64,000 nt of DNA from contig CAIIXF020000012.1 of NCBI GenBank assembly GCA_903813345.2, positions 13,250,932 through 13,314,931 on the forward strand. The letters run 5' to 3'. Positions within the stretch are counted from its first letter, which is position 1. Each line of letters begins with the position of its first letter. Position numbers and translations under genes: made by a program. Source of the DNA: Owenia fusiformis (Eukaryota > Annelida > Polychaeta > Sabellida > Oweniidae). The notes below the pieces were generated by a model, which had not been told where the DNA came from, ran no database searches, and saw only the letters and a program-made list of their open reading frames with translations. Positions 30,601 to 43,502 of the stretch are shown piece after piece.

Positions 30601-32395
30601 AAAAAATCCCCCGATTCATTCTACAAACAACTCGCCCACCTTGACGTGAAGGGTCATAATTCAATCATGAAGTGTAGAGGCATAGATTCCAAACCAGGAA
30701 GTATTTTTGTCTCTGTCAAAATCCATTTACATCCGACGCATCCCTGCATCTTATCCAAATATGTTACTACATAATGAAATCTAATAGTATAATCTTTGGT
30801 TTTACAAACTTTTACGATATTTGATAAGTGTAAAAGTTGTTTTTGGAGCATTTTTCTATAGCCATTTTGTAGGGAAAAAATGATGAAAAATGTACAATCT
30901 TTTAATTATGACCTGAATCGATTGCAAACTTCATATTTGCACATTCGATGAGATAAACCATTTGTGTCGTATTGTGAAATTATTAAGTTTGCAATCGATT
31001 CAGGTCATAGTGTACTTTTGGTATTTCTGTGATAATCAATGGAAACCAATTGCCTCTATTGGGATCTGCTGATATCCTCATGTTAAGTCAATGGTGCACA
31101 GCCCCATGTAGGTCAATACAACCTTACTGAACGAAATGATCCCTATCTCAGCTTATGTGTGTCCGAGCACTTTAATATTTTCCAATGTATTATATGACAT
31201 TTTATTCTTCATGTTACACCTACAAATGATTCATTTTGACCATAGGGATATTTGCCAATAATTGCACCTTGTCCTTATTGTAATTGTATGATATCGTATT
31301 TGTGATTTGAATATACACTGTGATATTTGAGAAAAAGAATGTTTTGTTTTAGTTTCATTGCAATTTATAACCCTAATATCTAAAAGCCAGAATCCTTCCT
31401 TGTCTTCCAATTTTCTAATAATCTCAGAAGTTCCTTCTATTTTTAAAAATACAATTTTCCATGATCATTTTTATGTCACCACTACAAGTGGTGACATATT
31501 GTTATGGTCTCAAACATTTTTTGTGGACGGTGTTCAGTGGTTGGTGTTTATCATTTGGCAGTTGGTGTTTGCCAGTTGGTGTCTGTAACAAATGGCAGGT
31601 GTAAACATTTTGCATGTGAATGCCTTGTCTTATAATGTAGCCAAATGCAATGGATGTAAAACGGATACAGTTAGCTAATACATTTCTTGGCATCAATTCA
31701 AATCATATGCTAATTTTAAATGAAAATGCTTTTTTCATGTTTACCACTCATGAATGCCATAATATCTCGATATCACATTCAGGAAAATATGGTTATCAAC
31801 AAGTTTTGAATTCTTACAATCCTGGAAGTTGTACATGTAAGCATACATATCTGTCAGTTCAGTTTATGTGTAAAAGTTAATCCCCTAAGCCTTAATACCT
31901 GATGCATGAAATATTATGGATGAGTTACATAATATGTACTTGTGCTATTTATGTTAATGTTGTGCTGTTTTACCAGATTTGACTGACATCTTTAAATAAC
32001 AACAATTTGATTTGATGATCAGACAGCAACAAAACATATTAAGTGGCCAAGACAAAAGAATGTTATATGATAGGCATTCTAGGGATTAAGGAATGGATTC
32101 AGCTTACATAATTTGAGAAATTATTGGCATACGTAAAACCTATTTAAACCAGCACTTATCGTATTCAAAAGCATTGAGCATCATTGATTCCCAGCCTTTT
32201 CAAGTTTGAAAAATAAAAACACCTGGGTGTTAATCCATGGATTATCTTTGAAAATGAGAAATATATTTTTGGATTACATGGTGTAATCTTAAAGTAAAAT
32301 GTTTTAAAGTGTATTGATGTTTTTTGGATGAAAAACATAAGCGAAATTCATGAAAAAATCCCCGATTCATTCTACAAACAACTCGCCCTCTTTTA
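27655..32395. mobile_element. Large inverted-repeat element, probably one element plus a second partial copy
   Basis: The arm 27655-29420 is the inverted counterpart of 30645-32395 (about 1.75 kb, around 90 percent by eye). A further 320-bp copy of the terminal part lies at 30326-30645 in the orientation of the right end, so 27655-30645 alone looks like an element with 320-bp inverted ends (GGTGGGCAAGTTGTTTG and complement). Both arms contain a small hairpin around ATGACCTGAATCGATTGCAA. No transposase seen. Confidence 0.6.
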
Positions 32396-32770
32396 AATCA
32401 TTTCTTCCCCACAATATCTACATCTCTCACTTTTGCACAACGAGCATACTAATGTACCAAGAAAAGAATGTGAAGAAGAATGTAAAATCAAAAGAAAATG
32501 TATAATTAAGGAATGCAGAAAAATTCCGAACATTATCCAACATTATTTGATGTTATATACAGGGTGGTCCAAAAAAGTGAACCCCTGCAACAGGCTATAA
32601 TTTCCTTTATACATGCATACATTTTCTCATATTATCACATCACATCTTGTTGAAAAAGGTCTAAATTTTTTGTTGATTCCATAATTTATTCTCAATTTTG
32701 AATTTGGAAGAAATAACAAAACTTTAAAAAACATGCCTAGAATTAGATATTGCGCAAACTCTTACCAATA

Positions 32771-34204
32771 ACAGGATCTTAAGAGGTTCTGGACAAATCA
32801 TTTGATTCTGGACTTGACATATTTTTTTTCCAACGAAATCACATCCAAGGGTTGAATTTTTATTGGATATTTAGAGAGCGAGTCCTGTATTGATTTCAAT
32901 AAAAAGGTTAAAATAGAACGCTATTTGAGAGTTAATCTTATACTTTCATTACATTGATAAATTAAGGCAAATTCTGAAAAATTTTAAAGTGCATTTTTTA
33001 TGAAATATTATCCAAGTATTTAGATGAAACGGTCTTATTTAAATACAAATCATAACATGATGATATTTTTTCATAAAATATTTCTTCAAGAAATTCAATT
33101 GAAGGCTCAAGATAAAACGAGCTAATTTAGGTGAAAACCCTTACATGATGATGTGTTTTCATGACTTCTTTCATAAAATTCCATCAAGGGGTGAAAATAA
33201 AATGATCGAATTTAAGTGATTTAAGGATCACGAGGATAGGTTTTCTTGGATATTTTCTATGAAATCCCATCCAGTGGTCAAGGTAAAATTTTTATTTGGT
33301 ATATTTGGTCACGTGTTCGAACCCATAGAACCATATAGGAACGTCATTTTGAATGTTACGTGATAAATCCATATAAGGCTTTTAGAACAATGTGGGGAAA
33401 GATGAGGGGAAACCCCTGACACCTGTTCACGATTTTATCCGAACGTTCATCGGATCATTTCGGTTTTTATGCACTTCATTATTTTACCGAAGTTTGCCGA
33501 TTCGATTCGTCGTATTTCGGAATATTGGGGACAATTTTATACTCCATTGGGAGTATTTTTAATCTACTTCTTATTACGAAGATTCCCGAACCTTGTTCGG
33601 ATTAATCCGGATTTTCTGACCTACTTCATCTACCGAGATTTAACGAGTTTACATTCGGCTCATTTCGGAATCCTGGTGACAATTTTATACTCCATTGGAG
33701 TATTTTTGATCTACTTCTTATGACGAAGATTTCCGAACCTTGTTCGGATTAATCCGGATTTTCTGACCTACTTCATCTACCGAGATTTAACGAGTTTACA
33801 TTCGTCTCATTTCGGAATCCTGGTGACAATTTTATACTCCATTGGAGTATTTTTGATCTACTTTTTCTGGATTTTGCCCTACTTATTATATCTTTACAAC
33901 AAGCAAATCAAAAAATTCGCCATGAACGGGTCTCGATCGACTAACCTAGAGCATGGAAGCTAGACACGTTAGCCATGAGGCTAACGTGCAACCGATACGA
34001 AAGGATAAAAGTATTATATATTTATACCGAGCGTCAATTCAAAATGATCTTCACTTTTGACTGCACGTAAATACAACTCGTCAGTTGTATCCAGAATAGA
34101 TGAACGCCTATGGTACTAGTGAATAACCAAGTCCCAGGCGAGTGGTTCGCACCCCACCGTGATATGTTATTTTTGCTTTTTTAATACGACAGAAAGGAGC
34201 AAGG
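32771..34204 (+). repeat. Left arm of a very large inverted repeat
   Basis: Starts CAGGATCTTAAGAGGTTCTG and runs to the GACAGAAAGGAGCAAGG block. It is the inverted counterpart of 40608-42058. An internal 150-bp sequence around CATTGGAGTATTTTTGATCT is repeated in tandem (33,540-33,880). Open frames here are mirrored in the other arm and look non-coding. Confidence 0.85.
33914..33990 (-). other. tRNA-like segment in the left arm
   Basis: On the minus strand it reads an A-box-like TAGCCTCATGGCTAACG and a B-box-like TCGATCGAGACCC, spaced as in tRNA genes. A second B-box-like GTGGTTCGCACCCC lies at 34,144 on the plus strand. No clean cloverleaf could be drawn, so this is a tRNA-derived relic at best. 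Confidence 0.3.
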
Positions 34205-37120
34205 TCACTGGCATGTAGCGGTCCTGATATCGATACATTCTACACGCAATAAAACCAGATACCTGCGTGTGATTAAAACTACATGTTAGAGCGTCGATAT
34301 CCTACAAATCCTATTTTTTCATAAAAATATTTTTTCATGAAATCCAATCGAAGGGTGAAGATAAAACGATATTTTAGGTAAAACAGCTTTACATGATCTG
34401 GTGATGTGTTTTCATAACTTTTTTCATAAAAGACCATTCTCGGTTTGGAGAACAAAGTTCGTCACTCTAATTGAGCGTTATCCCTGCTTCGGACAAATTT
34501 GACTTTTTTTACATAATATAGATTTGAATGTTTTCTTTTGAATAGTCATAGTTTAATTTGGGTAATATTTCTAGATTTTTCATATAAAAATTACTAGTGA
34601 AACACCCAACGTCGCTTTTATGATTCGTACCACTTTTTTAACTTGGTGTATTGCATATTTCCGTGGGTTGATTTGAAAAAAAGACAAACAACGTATACAT
34701 GAATATGTCATAAGCATATAGTGAGATAATTGTTAGATTAGGTTTGCTATAAGTGACTTTAAAACAAAAAAATAAAAAACATTAGTTCACGTGTTAAAGT
34801 CCCATTGACCACGACATCAAGGAAAATTGAGCTTTTTGTCATCAGACATCTTTATAGATGGAACTAGCTATGTACTACATTTTTAAATACACTCACATTG
34901 TACATGTAGCTGTAATATCTAAGATGTTATTTTTATTGATGAAAAGATTCTTACATACTAAAGTTACATTAAAATATCAATTGCAATAGCCACCTGTTTT
35001 TAACATCCCTTTGTCACTCATCCCTTAATTATCTCTGTGTATCTTAAACGTGTGTGTGTTCGATGTTGATAGCACCCGAGTGCAACCTAAGGAGCACATA
35101 CAATACATTTTGTGTATGCCCAGTCTGGCCGCCTTATATCTGCCTGCACCGAGAAATGGGCGCAGCTTTGACAATTAACGAATGATATAACGATATCACG
35201 GATTTCACCGAATGTTATTCATCCCTAAATAGCTTTTTTATTTAGTCTTACGATCCGACTGATGTTTCAATTTTTTGCAGTGACTCTGAAATTGCTGCGC
35301 CAGATATGACATCACAGCGACTCATTTTCCTACATTTAAATCACTAAACTAAATCAATTGAAACATAATCATTAAAGAATGAGGACCTTGTATTTTACTT
35401 TGGACGAGGGTAGTGGCCATGTCTTGGCATGGCTAGTTGTGCATTAACGTTTGATACTGTTGTGCGGATAAAAATAATGAATATATGTTAAAGTAGCACT
35501 AAACAGATACTTTTAAAGTTAAAAGAATATAGTTACATTTAAAGAATGGGCCCAACGAATAGATATTGAATATAGGACTCGTTTGATGAAACGTTCGTTC
35601 TTTTAATTCTAATAAACCTAGAAATCAATCAACGATTAAGTAAATTGACAAGACTTCATGTTCAAGTTGGCTGAATTTCGTGTAACTTAACTCTGTTATG
35701 TTTCTAGATTTTACATATGGAGAACAGAATTCGAAATCATAATCACAATCGTATTTTAAGGCAAATAGGCCATGAATATGCTTTTAGTTACACGGTGGAT
35801 GATCAAATTAACACATTTTGGATGTTGAATTTCATTTCAAGTTCATTCGAATTTACGCATTATCGTGGGAAAGCCCATGGCATTGTCCAATAAAATTGAT
35901 ATATATACTGTCTAGGCTGAGACTAACATATATAATGTTATTTAATGTATTTAATATACAGGATATATCTGAGAAAGTTATGCAATATATCTACACGAGA
36001 AATAGTAGGGACCGAGGGTTGATATATTACCTTTACCTGTCGAAAATCGAGTATAAACTATGAGGATTAGATACGCATTGAATGTAATGGAACCGTCATG
36101 TAATAATTAGAAATGATAATCACAATCAAATCATGAATATTTTATCTAGATTTAAAGTGCTTAAGATTTATTTTTAAAACTCAACCGAACTATTAACATT
36201 TAAAAGCACCGAACGAATTTTCTGGGGATTGCTGATGAGCGGGTGGGATGGGATGGGAGGGATAAAATGAAATACTAGATAAAATATTGATACCTTTACG
36301 CATGTCAATCTCAAATTAGAATGCATATATCATTATCTCTTTTATTCTTCTGTATTGTAATACGATAGTCTGATTATTGTCAATATCCTATACATGAAAT
36401 AATGTACAACGTGTATTCTACATTGAATAACAAACGAAATAAAACTCATCTTTGTACGAATTTATTTTTCATATGACACAAAGTAACATAACATTGTTAT
36501 ATGTTGCATTTACGACTACTACAGCAAATCAGAAAATTCGTACAATATCAAACGTAAGAGTTGTTCACAAATACATTGGTATTTTGATATGAGTATCATG
36601 TAGTATTAAAATATTAAAATCATATGATCAGCAAGTTTATAAGCTTAATATTGTATTGTTTTTTATTTAAGTGTCGCATGCTTAATTTCATACATATACA
36701 TCTGTACAATCATCCAAAAAGCCTCGAGCCACCAATGGCTTATGAGACACTGCTAATCAAAATAAATCATATAATATTATATTATAAGATGCATAATATG
36801 AGTCAGTTGCAGAAATAGGATTATGAATAAAGCAAAGTTCATGACCTCTATTACGAACATTGTTTGATGAACTCGATCACTCAGTCAGTTGTTGAACATA
36901 TGCAAATGTGGTCAGGTTATAAATATAAGTACAATTTAAGTCCATGATATTTTCACATATTGAACATAACACTCAGTTCACAAAGAGATGTATACAAATC
37001 TAATCCACAAGTAGAAATGATTGTTTCATGCTGTTTATGCATTGTGTATAAACTGTAATCCAAAACATGAATAAAGTGGGCAAGAGGTGGTTGTATGATG
37101 GCCCATAAAATCACATTATG
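34205..37120. other. Spacer without recognisable gene
   Basis: AT-rich sequence inside the 6.4 kb spacer of the large inverted repeat. Open frames such as 35,818-36,063 are short and show no family motif, signal peptide or splice context. I see nothing that supports a gene. Confidence 0.5.
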
Positions 37121-37125
37121 TAACA

Positions 37126-37298
37126 CCGGTGTGAAAGAAATGATGGTCCCCCAGGGATTATGGTCCCCTTTCTTAACGGCCCTTACTGGCCCTGATTGCG
37201 TATAAGATAATGAGGGAAAGAGTTGTATTGAGGTCACCATATAAATCAATGGAGAGTAGGACCATAATCTGATAGGACCTCCCTCCCTTTTACACCGG
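37126..37298. mobile_element. 173-bp MITE, CCGGTGTGAAAG family, copy 1
   Basis: Bounded by CCGGTGTGAAAG and CTTTTACACCGG. The interior shares ATGGTCC, GGCCCTTACTGGCCCTGATT and ATAAATCAATG with the copy at 54443-54617. Confidence 0.75.
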
Positions 37299-37399
37299 CA
37301 CCCTGGTTCAATATAGTGCAGTGGCCCATGTTTGATATACGTACATCAAAACTCATGTTTTTTCAAGGAAAGAAGCTAGATTAGTGATATATTGAAAAA

Positions 37400-37680
37400 T
37401 CAAACTACTATACCCCAATACTGTAGCCCGTATTTCTTTAAAAGGAATACAGGCTACAGTGAAGTTGCAAATGGAGGACCTTTGTTTATTTCCATAGTTC
37501 TGGAGGAATACTAGATTTTACATTGTATAGATTCATCGAGCAGTTTGCAACGCACTATCACCAGAAAAGTCCTATGGAAAAGGACAAAGAATACCCGCTC
37601 TATTTGCAACTTAACTGTACCCTGTATTCTTTTTAAATGTGTTCACGTGGTAGGGTAGTGTGATACTCCCTCTGCCTATG
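37400..37680. repeat. Repeat with GCAAATGGAGG / CTATTTGCAACTTAACTGTA blocks
   Basis: The pair AGTTGCAAATGGAGG (37,463) and CTATTTGCAACTTAACTG (37,602) is inverted. The right part, ending CACGTGGTAGGGTAGTGTG, recurs at about 47,323-47,395. A small inverted-ended repeat, incomplete at the second site. Confidence 0.4.
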
Positions 37681-38465
37681 CCTACATCGTTCAATCTTTT
37701 TTTCATAGTATAACGCCTTATTAATACAACAGTTATTGAGCTGTTAAGAAAACATACTAACAAACAAACCACCGAGTTTAGAGTAAGACATATACATGTA
37801 TTGTTCTATTATCAAATCATATATTGTGTCCCAATTCTAAAACGTTAACAGTTTATGGTGTACAATAAAACTATTACTATTAACCACTTTAATATATTTA
37901 GACATAAAATATCAAGTTACTCATCAGCCAACAAATCTCAAAATATCGAAAAATGAAAAATACGAGGTACTTGTTCACTCAAATCTGGGAGTCAATTGGT
38001 AATGTGTACCTATAGATAGTTCTCAAAGTAAATGAGCAAAAGCGTAACATTTGTATGTAGCATGCTTCATAAAACACTAAACTTAGCCCAAAAAGTAAGC
38101 GTGCATTTTGTTCCTGGCACTGATTGGTTAATAAGTGAATACAATTCGTTGAATGCACGATGCACTCAAAAGATTAGCAGCTGGGAAAGGCTATTGAACA
38201 AAAAGTACGCTTTCGTACTCAAAAAAGGATTACCCTTTTACAACTTTGACAACTTTGAAGCATGAACTTCGGAAGATCTAACGAAATGTACTTACTGTTA
38301 CCCTGTGGATCCCAGGGTTTTGATATGTTCTACAAAGTCATGCAAAGACAGACCATATATGCACTAAAAATATCTGTGACACTTGTATGATATGTATTCC
38401 ACTTTGAACCACCATCTATTTCAATATTGTGAAAATATATATTTCCCAAATTATGAAATAAAGGA

Positions 38466-38890
38466 GCTTGTATTCGCGAATGCCGCTAACGCCTGTCGGC
38501 TACCGGATAAACCTACTTTACTATTTTATGGGCAATTCATTAAAATATTAATGGAATATTGTCAGGTTCTTTTCATATATAAATGAGTCGCCCATAGAAT
38601 GGTAGGTTAATCCGGAAGCTGAAATCTTCCATTCCCAAATCATAGTCTTAGCTTGTATTCGCAAATGCAACTAACGCCTGTCGGCTACCGGATTAACCTA
38701 TTATTTTACTGGAAACTCATGTCAATACGAATAGTACCTGCCACTATTCCATTCATATTTAAATGACTTGGTCATATTATACTGGGTTAATCAGGTAGCC
38801 GGAAGGCGTTAGTTGCATTCGCGAATATAAGGTTAGCTTGTATTCAATAATGCAAGAAACGCCTGTCGGCTACCGGATTAAACTACCTCT
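38466..38890. mobile_element. Tandem cluster of GCTACCGGATTAACC-family MITEs
   Basis: Two whole inverted-ended copies (about 38466-38651 and 38650-38835) and the left end of a third. Each starts AGCTTGTATTC and holds GCCTGTCGGCTACCGGAT. They are related to 11211-11431. Confidence 0.65.
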
Positions 38891-38935
38891 GGAGACATCG
38901 GGATTTTAAAGCGGCGTGCAAAGCGTAATCGGGTA

Positions 38936-38990
38936 CACCCCAGTTCTCCGAAACCCAGTTGTCCGAAACCCATTACTCCGAAAAATAAAG
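38936..38990. repeat. Short direct repeats of a CCGAAACCCA motif
   Basis: Three 14-17 bp repeats: CAGTTCTCCGAAACC, CAGTTGTCCGAAACC and CATTACTCCGAAA. This style of terminal repeat is seen at ends of some DNA transposons; no partner end found here. Confidence 0.4.
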
Positions 38991-40607
38991 TCATAATTTA
39001 CCAGAGAAAGCGGGGGGCGTAGCTTACTTAAACTTACGTCAGTTTCATGCCATGTATTTGGCCAAATTAATGGCATGGACGCATTCTGTTATTCATAGAT
39101 CTCTCTCACTTTGAATTGCATCCATTGCATGGCGTTACCAGAATGGCAGGAATGGGAGATTTGTTTTACATTGTGATTCTAAAAAAAAGGTTATTAAAAC
39201 ACAATATATATTACGGAACAGTTTATCTTATCTTCTTCAATCTCTTTTATATAGGCAAAATAAAATGAAACATTTTGAAACGTATAAATATGCCACGCAA
39301 ACAAACGGGTGTGACTTCAATTTCTTGTCTGTCTGAGGACGTATTGGGAACGAGGTAGAATTAAAGAATTCTTATGAACGAGTCATGCAAGATACTAGAA
39401 CTAGTAAAGTAATGTAAATGGATAAGTTAATTTCTGATGGATCTGGATATAATATATTTCAAAACTTTGTAAACACTAGATAACTTCATTTAGGCAGATA
39501 TAGTATCTTGATATATTTGGCTATCATGCGTTTAAAATACGTTCCTAAAACTATGAAGACGTTAGGTGAGAAATATTGCTATTGTACGTTCGAAAAGTAT
39601 TTGGTTGTATTTTGTAGTTCTCAAGTTACCCATGAACTTTCGTGGGCTAATTAACGTCTTGACTTAGCATATTTAGCCTAATTTTGCAATGATGTCAACG
39701 TGATTCAAATGTTATGCTGTCGTGATTCGCAGAGGTTGCGACAAGATTCGTTTTACAACAGATGTAACTATGAGAACATGAAAGCTCATAATCCTGATTA
39801 TGCAACCTTATACAATCGTTATCTTTGGGACAAGAGCCCAAAAACAAGGTACTCGTGAACGAGAGTTGAATTTGCTCCGTGAACGATAGGATACGCTGTT
39901 CCCCACCAACAAAATACAGACATATGCTTCAGTGTCCTCAACGCAGATTGTAGAGAACAAGAGAAAAAATGAAATATACTTTGCCATAACAGAATACTGT
40001 TAAAGTATTGTTTATCAAGTTTATTAAGTTTCACAAATGCCTTCTTTACCGTCAACGGACACTCAAATAAATACACAATACAATGCAATGCAATGTAATA
40101 CAACGCATTACAATACAAACTAAATTAGAGTATTTGTGCATAGCATTTTCCCCTTTTGTTTGAAGGATATTTTAAGAATAATTCCAGCGTTCGTACACAC
40201 CTGGAAATGTCAGGGTTTTGATTTAATTTTCCAAGTGCCTGAAATGTCAGAGAATTTTAAAATAAGGTCAAAAAGGGCCATTGGCAAAGAGTCCGGGAAT
40301 TTTGAAACTGTAGACATGTCATGGAAATGTCAGGGAAATTTGTATCAGTGTTGAAAAAATGATGTTCCAGAAAAATAAATTTTAGGACTATGACAGGATC
40401 TCAATGAAATCCAAAATGTAACATTTAGTTGATTCCACACGGGGCGTGTACATTGTCTAACATATATCTAAAAGGTTTACACTGTCTTTATTAATGAACT
40501 TCTTAGATCTAGTCGCGCTTCAGAAGTGGAAATCCTTCAATTATCAGAGGTTAATGTTTCTAAAACTGTATTGAAATAAACGTACGTCTTGTTTTCAAAC
40601 CTACACC

Positions 40608-42058
40608 TTGCTCCTTTCTGTCGTATTAATAAAGCAAAAATAACATATCACGGTGGGATACGAACCACTCGCCTGGGATTTGGTTATTCACTAACACCAT
40701 AGGCGTTCACCTATTCTGGATACAACTGACGAGTTGTATCTTAGTGGAGTCAAAAGCGAAGATCATTCTAAATTGACGCTCGGTATAAATATATGATACT
40801 TTTATCATCTCACACAGGTGAACGTTAGCCTCATGGCTAGCGTGTTTAGCTTCCACTCTGTAGGTTAGTCGATCGAACCCCGTTCATGGCGAACTTTTTG
40901 ATTTGCTTGCTGTCAACTTATAATAAGTAGGGCAAAATCCAGAAAAAGTAGATCAAAAATACTCCAATGGAGTATAAAATTGTCACCAGGATTCCGAAAT
41001 GAGACGAATGTTAACTCGTTAAATCTCGGTAGATAAAGTAGGTCAGAAAATCCGGATTAATCCGAACTGATTCGGGAATCTTCGTCATAAGAAGTAGATC
41101 AAAAATCCAGAGAAGTAGATCAAAAATACTCCAATGGAGTATAAAATTGTCACCAGGATTCCGAAATGAGCCGAATGTAAACTCGTTAAATCTCGGTAGA
41201 TGAAGTAGGTCAGAAAATCCGGATTAATCCAAACAAGGTTCGGGAATCTTCGTAATAAGAAGTAGATTAAAAATACTCCCAATGGAGTATAAAATTGTCC
41301 CCAATATTCCGAAATACGACGAATCGAATCGGCAAACTTCGGTAAAATAATGAAGTGCATAAAAACCGAAATGATCCGATGAACGTTCGGATAAAATCGT
41401 GAACAGGTGTCAGGGGTTTCCCCTCATCTTTCCCCACATTGTTCTAAAAGCCTTATATGGATTTATCACGTAACATTCAAAATGACGTTCCTATATGGTT
41501 CTATGGGTTCGAACACGTGACCAAATATACCAAATAAAAATTTTACCTTGACCACTGGATGGGATTTCATAGAAAATATCCAAGAAAACCTATCCTCGTG
41601 ATCCTTAAATCACTTAAATTCGATCATTTTATTTTCACCCCTTGATGGAATTTTATGAAAGAAGTCATGAAAACACATCATCATGTAAGGGTTTTCACCT
41701 AAATTAGCTCGTTTTATCTTGAGCCTTCAATTGAATTTCTTGAAGAAATATTTTATGAAAAAATATCATCATGTTATGATTTGTATTTAAATAAGACCGT
41801 TTCATCTAAATACTTGGATAATATTTCATAAAAAATGCACTTTAAAATTTTTCAGAATTTGCCTTAATTTATCAATGTAATGAAAGTATAAGATTAACTC
41901 TCAAATAGCGTTCTATTTTAACCTTTTTATTGAAATCAATACAGGACTCGCTCTCTAAATATCCAATAAAAATTCAACCCTTGGATGTGATTTCGTTGGA
42001 AAAAAAATATGTCAAGTCCAGAATCAAATGATTTGTCCAGAACCTCTTAAGATCCTGT
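40608..42058 (-). repeat. Right arm of a very large inverted repeat
   Basis: Inverted copy of 32771-34204, ending CCTCTTAAGATCCTG. Small differences include a local deletion in the internal 150-bp repeat. The 6.4 kb spacer between the arms carries no recognised transposase. Confidence 0.85.
40818..40890 (+). other. tRNA-like segment in the right arm
   Basis: Mirror of the left-arm segment: TAGCCTCATGGCTAGCGTG followed by GTCGATCGAACCCC. Same caution: promoter-box likeness only. Confidence 0.3.
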
Positions 42059-42059
42059 T

Positions 42060-43500
42060 CAATGTGATTCAAGGAAATTTTTGAAATACATTGGACGATC
42101 TTTTAAAAGCTTACAGTGAGAGATAAAAGGTTAAACCATACCATATGAAAAAATGGGACACTATTTGGGCAGAAAACACATTTCACACTTCCATTGACCA
42201 TTTTAAAGTAATTTTAACCATTCAACAGTTAAAGGGGCATGTTACCTACACAAATGGTTAGAGGGGGGCAAAGTTACCCCCTATGACCCAAAATCTGAAA
42301 GGCATTTCATATTATTATCTTACGAAAATCAAACGGTAATCTAATTGAAGTGTTTTGAGCCCTATTTCATTACAATCGGTTCATAATTAATGAAGATATT
42401 GACATTTTAAGACCATATAGGAGTATGTTGCGATTTCACTGGAGGATGTTTTCGTCTTTGGAAACTAACGATGGCGGGATGCTAATTTTTACACTATAAT
42501 GTGCGGGATTCAAAACCAAACAAAGTCAGAAAACATTAGGTTTTCAGACTGCGGCTTAAAAGATTTCCACAATAAGATTGTTAAGAATGCAACCCTCCAT
42601 TTCTTCAATATTTTTCTTATTTTTCTTGGGGTCACCCTGTAGTATGCCATTTTCTACTCTTGCTAGTCTATTTGAGTTTTTTATAGTTTTTCGTTGCTTC
42701 TTCTTGTAAATGGAGATATTTAATTGAGATCACTATTGCACTGTCCAAGCTTTCAAAATCCCGTAACTACGAAACTGATTAAAGAGAATAATGTGGAGAA
42801 AACATAGTGTTCAGGAGTAACTCGGATTTTAAGCGTAGATTCAGCAGTTTTTCAATAAATTTCCAATTTATTGGGGCCTTGGGGTGGTGTGTTTGGTGTG
42901 TTTTGAGCATAATCCTCTTTGATTTATGTTGCCCCCGGCGTATTGTTCATGGTGCTGAGAAGGAGACTCGGTTTCAGACGAACTATGTGCTCTAGCTAAA
43001 AAGGTGAAGTTATGCGTCAAGTGCAAGTTATGACGATGTAGTTGGACCCCTTGGAAATATCTTTGGGACTCCCCTGTATTAGATTATCGTTCATAAATAC
43101 CGATCATATAACCATGGGCTCAACTCTAGTTGAAAGCCCATGATATAACGGACTAGAAACATAGTTTCAAACACAATTTATTGCTTATTCCAGAATGAGG
43201 CAATATACACTGAACGAAATTCAGAGTACATTTGGAAATCCCGGGTGGTATCATAACATCCTGCATCAGACTCACTGAATAAACATGCATTACATATCAT
43301 GTTCTTAAAACGACAACATTCATTATGGTTGGTTAGACCACAATCGAGGACAATGATATCAAGTGAGTTTGGATTCATTACTAAATGCAGAATAATCAAG
43401 ATCACAGTTTTGTTACTCTAAATGCAGAGCACCCCGTCCAGGAAAAGACTTCTTATGTTGCTAAGGTAACCGAATTCCTGAGTAGTAAGCCTTCCAACGT
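42060..43500. other. Gene-free stretch
   Basis: No exon-like or transposase-like sequence. A TACAGGGTG-type inverted end (GGGTCACCCTGTA near 42,632-42,644) may be the partner of TACAGGGTGGTCC at 32,562, which would put the large inverted repeat inside an older element. Confidence 0.35.
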
Positions 43501-43502
43501 CA

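Noticed and set aside
30326-30645. Possible LTR-like direct repeat with 32,080-32,395
   Set aside because: The same sequence also occurs inverted at 27,655, there are no retroviral or LTR-element coding parts between them, and the structure fits an inverted-ended DNA element.
33469-33723. Open frame starting MHFIILPKFADSIRR, also at 41,360-41,085
   Set aside because: It lies in both arms of the large inverted repeat and is driven by an internal direct repeat. No protein family fits.
36953-37249. 98-residue frame on the minus strand
   Set aside because: It overlaps a MITE that recurs at 54,443 and has no recognisable domain.
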